Positions 59,219-64,000 of a stretch of 64,000 nucleotides of DNA are shown one piece after another. How positions within the stretch are numbered: position 1 is the stretch's first letter; each line of letters begins with the position of its first letter. The notes under the pieces are model-generated. The model made no database searches and had not been told where the DNA came from. It saw only the letters and a list, made by a program, of their open reading frames with translations. The position numbers and the translations under genes are program-made. The stretch covers positions 3,410,001 to 3,474,000 of the forward strand of contig NZ_CP051204.2 of the NCBI RefSeq assembly GCF_012516375.2, given 5' to 3'. The DNA is from Chitinophaga oryzae. GTDB lineage: Bacteria; Bacteroidota; Bacteroidia; Chitinophagales; Chitinophagaceae.

Positions 59219-60484
59219 TCAATGAAATACCTCCTGGACAGGCGCCCATCCCAGCATCCGCCGGATGAATGGAATCACATTTATCTGCATGAGGTACTTC
59301 ATAAAAAACACTGCCTGCTGCGGCTTATTTTTGCCAAACATCGCCAGCATGTCCTTTAATGCATTGGGTTGATGCATCCATTTGGTATTAAACAGCGTAG
59401 CCTGGCCTATCTTAGCAAACCGGGCAAACATCTGCTGCTCATAAAAGGCGATCGCCTGTCTGGTATCGTTAAACGCCGGGTTGGTGAGCGCTTCGCTAAG
59501 CTGCAATGCATCCAGCATGGCCATATTCACCCCTTCGCCGGCAAAAGGGGGCATCCAGTGCGCGGCGTCTCCCAACAGGGTGATATCGGCGTTTGCCTCC
59601 CATCGCTGGTCCAGCGGCATGCAATATTGCGGCCGCGGAATAAAAACGGTATCCGGGCTTTCAAAGAGTTCCCACCAGGCAGGGCTCCATGCGGAAAATT
59701 CCCTTTTGAACCAGGCGAGCACCTGTTGGTTATCTTTGAAGTCGATACCGCTTTCCTTCGCCCACTGTTCGGAAGATTTAAAGCTGGCCATGAAGCCGAA
59801 ACTGCCATTGCCTTTGGAACTGACGATCAGCGTTTGTGCTTTCCCGTAACCGAACATCTTTCCTCCCTTCAATAATTCACTGATGACGGGAGCTGTTTTA
59901 GCGCCGTCTTTCAGCGACCCTTCCAGCATGGTGATGCCCGTCCAGTAAGGTTGGACAGGGGTGACGAAGGGCCTGACCTTGGAGTTGGCGCCATCTGCCC
60001 CGATGACCAGGTCTGCGGTAGCAGTGTGACCGTTTTCGAAAACCAGTTTCCAGCCATCCTCTGTTCTTTCCATCGACAGGAGATGGCTGTTCCAGACGAC
60101 AGTATCGGGCTCCAGCGAGCTCAGGAGGATTTGCCGGAGTGGACCCCGGTCGATCTCCGGCCGATGGTCATCGTCCCCGAAAGTTTGCTTTTTGCCTTGC
60201 TGGTGTTCATCGAAATGTATCTGCAGTTGGTCGTCCACTACACGTATGAGCCCTGCTTCCGGCCGGTAGTTGGCTTTGAATGCGTCCATTAAGCCGGCTT
60301 TCGTGAGCGCGGCCAGGCCGGAGTCGGTATGCAGGTCCAGCGCGCCGCCCTGCAGCCGGACATCTTTATGAATATCCCGTTCGTAAACTTTCACCGCTAT
60401 GCCTTTGAGCTGTAAAAGCCGTGCTAAGGTCAATCCGCCGGGACCGCCGCCGATAATAGCTATTTTTTTGTTTTGAATTTTCAT
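59219..60484 (-). CDS. FAD-dependent monooxygenase, Tet(X)-like
   Basis: 421 residues. The FAD motif IIGGGPGGLTLARLL is at the N-terminus, LQGGALDLHTDSGLAALTKA near residue 45 matches the Tet(X) family segment, and GDAAHWMPPFAGEGVNMAML near residue 300 is the FAD-ribityl motif with the same PPFAG sequence. Tet(X) enzymes hydroxylate tetracyclines, but many relatives act on other aromatics, so resistance is only possible. It begins 9 bp after the AraC gene stop, so the two are cotranscribed. Confidence 0.88.
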   Translation of the reverse strand: MKIQNKKIAIIGGGPGGLTLARLLQLKGIAVKVYERDIHKDVRLQGGALDLHTDSGLAALTKAGLMDAFKANYRPEAGLIRVVDDQLQIHFDEHQQGKKQTFGDDDHRPEIDRGPLRQILLSSLEPDTVVWNSHLLSMERTEDGWKLVFENGHTATADLVIGADGANSKVRPFVTPVQPYWTGITMLEGSLKDGAKTAPVISELLKGGKMFGYGKAQTLIVSSKGNGSFGFMASFKSSEQWAKESGIDFKDNQQVLAWFKREFSAWSPAWWELFESPDTVFIPRPQYCMPLDQRWEANADITLLGDAAHWMPPFAGEGVNMAMLDALQLSEALTNPAFNDTRQAIAFYEQQMFARFAKIGQATLFNTKWMHQPNALKDMLAMFGKNKPQQAVFFMKYLMQINVIPFIRRMLGWAPVQEVFH

Positions 60485-60493
60485 ATCGCAAAA

Positions 60494-61237
60494 CTATTGC
60501 TGCGATAGCTCAGATAATAGTATAAAACGGCCGTTTTGATTTTTAGCCAGCTCTTTCGGGACCACGCCCGAAAACCGTTTGACTTCTTTAATAAAATGGT
60601 TTTGGTCGGTATAATTCAATTCCGGGAAAAGCCGTCCTTCTTTAATTTGTTGCAGGGAGGCCTTAAAGCGGAAAATATTGCAGTACGCTTTTAAAGAAAT
60701 ACCAAACTGCTCATTAAAATACCGGTTGATCTGCCTTCTGCTCCAGGCTACACGGTCCGACAGCTCCTGTACGGTCAGCGTGCCCTGGGAGGTATAAATC
60801 AGGTCAAATAGTTCTTTTTTACGATTGTCGATATCAGGTTTGATCAGACCGGACATCGTCTCTGAAATTTTGGCGCAAAAACTTTCGAAGTCAGCGAGAT
60901 CGGCAGGGCCGATGTTCCAGAACCCGTCTGTAAGCCGCTGTCCTTCATTTAATACGCTGGCCATTTTAATATCGAGTAAATATTCGACGGCGAGTAATTT
61001 AAAACTAACGGCAAACATGGTCATGTTACCCGGAATGACGCCCTGCTCAGGATGGGTGTCGAGGCCACGGAGCGTAGCATGGAAATCTTCGCCGGCGGCG
61101 GCAGAAAAAATGATATCGAACCGGCCGTCCGGCAGTACAATAATGGCTTTCTCTTCCGGAGAGTCATTCCGGAGCATCCAAATGCTTTCAACAAAATCGG
61201 TAAGGCTTTTAGCGGGTTGTATGCTTTTTAGTTCCAT
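60494..61237 (-). CDS. AraC family transcriptional regulator
   Basis: 247 residues. The N-terminal part resembles the DUF6597 cupin-like sensor domain (SIWMLRNDSPEEKAIIVLPD, RFDIIFSAAAGE). Residues 165-240 form the AraC HTH pair (TVQELSDRVAWSRRQINRYF, NEQFGISLKAYCNIFRFKAS, LNYTDQNHFIKEVKRFSGV). It controls, most likely, the Tet(X)-like gene immediately downstream, as well as itself. Confidence 0.92.
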   Translation of the reverse strand: MELKSIQPAKSLTDFVESIWMLRNDSPEEKAIIVLPDGRFDIIFSAAAGEDFHATLRGLDTHPEQGVIPGNMTMFAVSFKLLAVEYLLDIKMASVLNEGQRLTDGFWNIGPADLADFESFCAKISETMSGLIKPDIDNRKKELFDLIYTSQGTLTVQELSDRVAWSRRQINRYFNEQFGISLKAYCNIFRFKASLQQIKEGRLFPELNYTDQNHFIKEVKRFSGVVPKELAKNQNGRFILLSELSQQ

Positions 61238-61327
61238 GCCGTCTGATGACAGATGATGTACGTTGATAAAATTACGTTTTTATTTTGAAGCCCGCCTGGA
61301 ATGGCTCAAAAGTCACTCCCGAAAACC

Positions 61328-61609
61328 TCAGCAACAATCGCCCAGCACACGGTCATGCACTATGACGAACGCCATCCATAACACCACCAATATCAACAGT
61401 GAATTGAGGACGATCAGCGGGGTATTGTATTTCCCTTTCATTTTCTTAGCGTAGAGCCGTGAGGCGATAGGAATCAGCGCCAATACCAGGAATACCGCTA
61501 TCGCCGGATAAAAACCTGTGATGGCAATACCGGCAATGCTGAGTACCGCTGCAGTAAGGGTAAATATCATTGACAGCGCGGTAACGACACTCAGTGTTTT
61601 CGTTTCCAT
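61328..61609 (-). CDS. Small membrane protein of unknown function
   Basis: 93 residues from ATG 61609 (METKTLSVVTALSMIF); an ATG three codons upstream is possible. Three membrane helices are visible: VVTALSMIFTLTAAVLSIAG, FYPAIAVFLVLALIPIAS, and TPLIVLNSLLILVVLWMAFV. A conserved-looking cytoplasmic motif RLYAKKMKGKYN lies between the last two. It resembles small DUF4190-type or other membrane proteins but cannot be assigned. A palindrome 54 bp upstream may control it. Confidence 0.65.
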   Translation of the reverse strand: METKTLSVVTALSMIFTLTAAVLSIAGIAITGFYPAIAVFLVLALIPIASRLYAKKMKGKYNTPLIVLNSLLILVVLWMAFVIVHDRVLGDCC

Positions 61610-61662
61610 GTTAAGCATATTTCAAAGCGTAAATCAATGTGTGGATTTAAAATTATAAAAAG

Positions 61663-61681
61663 CACTTTGAATTACAAAGTG
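61663..61681. promoter_or_regulatory. Palindrome CACTTTG-N5-CAAAGTG, candidate operator
   Basis: CACTTTG and CAAAGTG are perfect inverted 7-mers around AATTA. The site lies between the small membrane protein gene and the TPR protein gene, about 54 bp before the former ATG. Confidence 0.45.
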
Positions 61682-61714
61682 AATTAACATTTTTTCGCCT
61701 GTCAGTTGCGGAGC

Positions 61715-61773
61715 CTGCTTCCGGGTTTTTCCGCGTAGCCCGGCATACCGGTTAACCTCGTTCCCGGAAGCAG
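61715..61773. other. Inverted repeat in intergenic region before the TPR gene
   Basis: CTGCTTCCGGG (61715-61725) and CCCGGAAGCAG (61763-61773) are perfect 11-bp inverted arms around 37 nt. The inner segment contains a further small GC hairpin (CCGGCATACCGG). No T tract follows the arms. It could be a leader structure or a repeat remnant. Confidence 0.5.
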
Positions 61774-61862
61774 CGGTCTTGATAAGTAGGCCGGCGGAAG
61801 GTGTAAAGGAATACAGCGAGCGTGATTAATTTGTAATTTCGCCACCGTTAAATCCTTTACCG

Positions 61863-64000
61863 ATGAAAAAAACTGTTTGTTCTTTTATTTTGTTAATCCT
61901 GTTCCCCTTTGGTTTAATGGCGGGGGACTATGAAAAAGCCTGGGAGGCTATCCAAAAAAATGATTTTGTCACTGCTGCCACTTATCTGCAAAAGACAATC
62001 AAATCCGGTGGACCCCAAAAAAACAGCGCCATTGCCACGCTGATATTACTCAACAATATGACCGGGTTCGACCGGGATTTTACCGCACGCTATTTTAATC
62101 CGCTTCAACAGCTAAGCAATCCCGCGCCCTACACCTACGCCCTGTGGTTCTTTGAGCCGGTACTGGGTAGCTATGGACTTAAAAAAGGCGTGCAACTGCA
62201 GAACCTGGAAAAAGTGTTGTCGGATACTGTGAACTTTAACGGGTCCCTGAATGCCGCCGCCTCCTATTTTATGGGCATGCATCAACTGGTCAGCAAACGG
62301 ATGGACCTCGCCCAGCCGCTCTTTAACCGTATCGGCGCATTAGAAAAATGGGCTTTTACCGGTCCCTTTGATAATCTCATGGGAAGCGGATTTGATAAGG
62401 ACTTCGGGCCGGTACGCAAACCGGAGGGCGGCGCCTTTATCAGCAGCAATAATAACAGCCCGGTAAACTGGTTTGAGCCGCTGTATGCAACAGGGCAGGG
62501 CTGGAGCTACGTAGGGGCCTATTTCCCGGTGAGCAACGCCGTTGGATATGCGCAGACTTTTGTAAACGCGCCTGCGGATATGGAGCCCCTGTTGTGCCTG
62601 GGTGGCACAGGCGCCCTGAAAGTGTGGGTGAATGATAAACTGATGATCAGCCAGCCGGAAGAAAGAGTCACAGAGCTGGACTGGTGGAAAACCAGGGTGC
62701 GCCTGAAAAAGGGCTTTAACAGGATACTGGTGCAGATCGGCTTCACAAAACAGAATATCCGGCCCAATTATATTGTACGGCTGACAGATAATGATTACAA
62801 AGCGGTGAAAGGGATTGTTTGCCAGGCATCCCCGGCGCCTTATCAGCCGGATACGCAGAAAGATGAGCCGGTACTGGTCCCGCATTTTGCGGAAACCTAT
62901 TTCAAAAAGCAACTGGCAGCACACCCGCAGGACCCTATTAACGCGGTGTTATTAAGCAGGGTTTATATCCGTAACCAGGAATGGGACAAAGCCAAAGCCG
63001 CACTGGCAAAATTTTACAAGACCTACCCCAAAAATGCTTTTATCACGAACTACTACTCGGACTGTATGTCAGGCAGTAACGACAGGACGGGCTATGCGGA
63101 AGCATTGGAATCCTTTAAAACACTGTTGCCGGATAATTACTGGACCCTTTATGCTAAAGTTGTCAAGCTGGAAGAGGAAAAGAGTTATGCGGAAGCCATG
63201 GAAGTACTGGACAAACTGGTCGGCATGCAGGGAGAGCAACGGGTCACAACCGTAAAGAAAATGCAGCTGTTAGCCGCGCAGGGGAAGATCGACAGCATGG
63301 TGCAGTTGCTGAAAAAAGCGTATGCTGCCTATCCTGAAGACGAGGAGCTGGTGCAGACAATGTACCAGTATGAAGCCAGCATGAACAACGATCCTGCTGC
63401 GGCACTCAAAGTGCTGGAAACGTATTGCAACCGGCAGTACGGCTATAGCACAGCATCATTCCTGGCCAGCGTATACCTTAACCAGGGAAAAACAGATGCA
63501 GCCGTCAACCAGATGAAACAACTGATTCAGGTGGCTCCTTATGAACTGGATGAATACAGCAAACTGATAAAATATTACTTTGCCAGCCAGCAATACGATT
63601 CTGCTATTCATTACCTCAACATACAACGGCAGATCAGTCCTTATTACCATCTGCCGCTGGGAGACCTGGGCCATTGTTATCTCCAGAAAAAAGAAACCGA
63701 TTCCGCTATCGCATATTTCAGGAAAGCGCTGGCTTTATATGCCGGAGGCTTCGACTACCGCGAACAACTGCGTATGCTGGAAAATAAGCCGCAGGTAGAC
63801 AAATATTTTCCTGCGCTGGATTATTACAAGGAGATAGAAAAGTATATACAGCAACCCCACGACTCCACCCATGCCTATGCTTACATTTTTGACGAGAAAA
63901 ATGTAATCGTATATCCGGAAGGAGCGGGGGAACAAACCTTTAACACTGCCGTTGTCGTTAATAACAAAAAGGGGATCGATCACTGGAAGGAGATTTCCAT
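61863..64000 (+). CDS. TPR-containing exported protein, DUF3857/transglutaminase-type, partial (C-terminus beyond right edge)
   Basis: 712 complete codons are visible and the frame stays open. A signal segment (VCSFILLILFPFGLMAG) precedes helical repeats. Residues 165-320 form a jelly-roll-like part (WAFTGPFDNLMGSGFDKDFG, ALKVWVNDKLMISQPEERVT). Residues 340-650 are TPR repeats (DPINAVLLSRVYIRNQEWDK, LGDLGHCYLQKKETDSAIAY). The last 60 residues (PHDSTHAYAYIFDEKNVIVY) start a DUF3857-like beta region, usually followed by a transglutaminase domain, beyond the edge. Such proteins are common and unassigned in Bacteroidota. The start ATG 61863 is well placed before the signal. Confidence 0.8.
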   Translation, partial: MKKTVCSFILLILFPFGLMAGDYEKAWEAIQKNDFVTAATYLQKTIKSGGPQKNSAIATLILLNNMTGFDRDFTARYFNPLQQLSNPAPYTYALWFFEPVLGSYGLKKGVQLQNLEKVLSDTVNFNGSLNAAASYFMGMHQLVSKRMDLAQPLFNRIGALEKWAFTGPFDNLMGSGFDKDFGPVRKPEGGAFISSNNNSPVNWFEPLYATGQGWSYVGAYFPVSNAVGYAQTFVNAPADMEPLLCLGGTGALKVWVNDKLMISQPEERVTELDWWKTRVRLKKGFNRILVQIGFTKQNIRPNYIVRLTDNDYKAVKGIVCQASPAPYQPDTQKDEPVLVPHFAETYFKKQLAAHPQDPINAVLLSRVYIRNQEWDKAKAALAKFYKTYPKNAFITNYYSDCMSGSNDRTGYAEALESFKTLLPDNYWTLYAKVVKLEEEKSYAEAMEVLDKLVGMQGEQRVTTVKKMQLLAAQGKIDSMVQLLKKAYAAYPEDEELVQTMYQYEASMNNDPAAALKVLETYCNRQYGYSTASFLASVYLNQGKTDAAVNQMKQLIQVAPYELDEYSKLIKYYFASQQYDSAIHYLNIQRQISPYYHLPLGDLGHCYLQKKETDSAIAYFRKALALYAGGFDYREQLRMLENKPQVDKYFPALDYYKEIEKYIQQPHDSTHAYAYIFDEKNVIVYPEGAGEQTFNTAVVVNNKKGIDHWKEIS

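Noticed and set aside
1..64000. CRISPR arrays, insertion sequences, prophage or integron
   Set aside because: No regularly spaced repeats, transposase, integrase or phage structural genes were recognised on either strand.

Overview
The window looks like chromosomal DNA of a Bacteroidota bacterium, most likely Chitinophaga or a close relative. The reasons are the SusC/SusD pair, several TonB-dependent receptors, a type IX secretion sorting domain, the small HYC/CC/PP protein beside a copper efflux operon, a moderately high GC content, and promoters of the Bacteroidota type (-7 element TAnnTTTG). Genus assignment is inference; no 16S gene is present. One tRNA (Leu, CAG) was found. There is no rRNA, CRISPR array, integrase or transposase.

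Layout. 1-5706 (minus): heavy-metal (Cu/Ag) RND efflux operon: HYC_CC_PP protein, cusA broken into three frames, TolC-like protein, cusB-like adaptor running off the left edge. 5841-9790 (plus): a Crp/Fnr regulator followed by TauE/SafE, two YeeE/YedE half-transporters and a persulfide dioxygenase-type MBL/rhodanese fusion. Two near-identical operators sit at the same distance from two promoters, so this looks like one sulfur/persulfide regulon. 9941-12493: oxidoreductases, a DUF1801 protein and a lipoprotein. 12508-22654: a polysaccharide utilisation locus with a divergent LacI regulator and palindromic operator, SusC, SusD, a tandem esterase-like hydrolase, a GH109-like alpha-N-acetylgalactosaminidase and glucosamine-6-phosphate deaminase. 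It probably serves amino-sugar glycans. 22836-32446: housekeeping and accessory enzymes, including an orphan KAS III and a GH78 alpha-L-rhamnosidase. Low-complexity inverted repeats separate convergent genes here.

32603-41112: a BtuB-like receptor; a minus-strand operon of di-haem peroxidase, TonB receptor and DUF4397 lipoprotein; then YceI and a TlpA-type thiol oxidoreductase. 41113-41679 holds no gene but has striking potential RNA structure and an interspersed repeat. 41680-44931: a B12-binding-type radical SAM protein with an LLM-class flavin oxidoreductase. 45073-46605 is an AT-rich islet with a GNAT-like plus HTH gene pair behind a promoter overlapped by two inverted repeats, which resembles a toxin-antitoxin module. 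47531-51797: an unknown protein, a membrane protein, a two-component system and an ABC-2 exporter. 51784-64000: CNNM/CorC-type protein, tRNA-Leu, Tat-exported phospholipase C, an FG-GAP/T9SS protein, a WYL regulator with RidA, an AraC regulator with a Tet(X)-like monooxygenase, a small membrane protein, and a large TPR protein cut by the right edge.

The strongest candidates for something undescribed are the GNAT/HTH pair (45417-46605), the radical SAM/LLM pair with the structured DNA before it (41262-44931), and the duplicated operator-promoter architecture of the sulfur locus.
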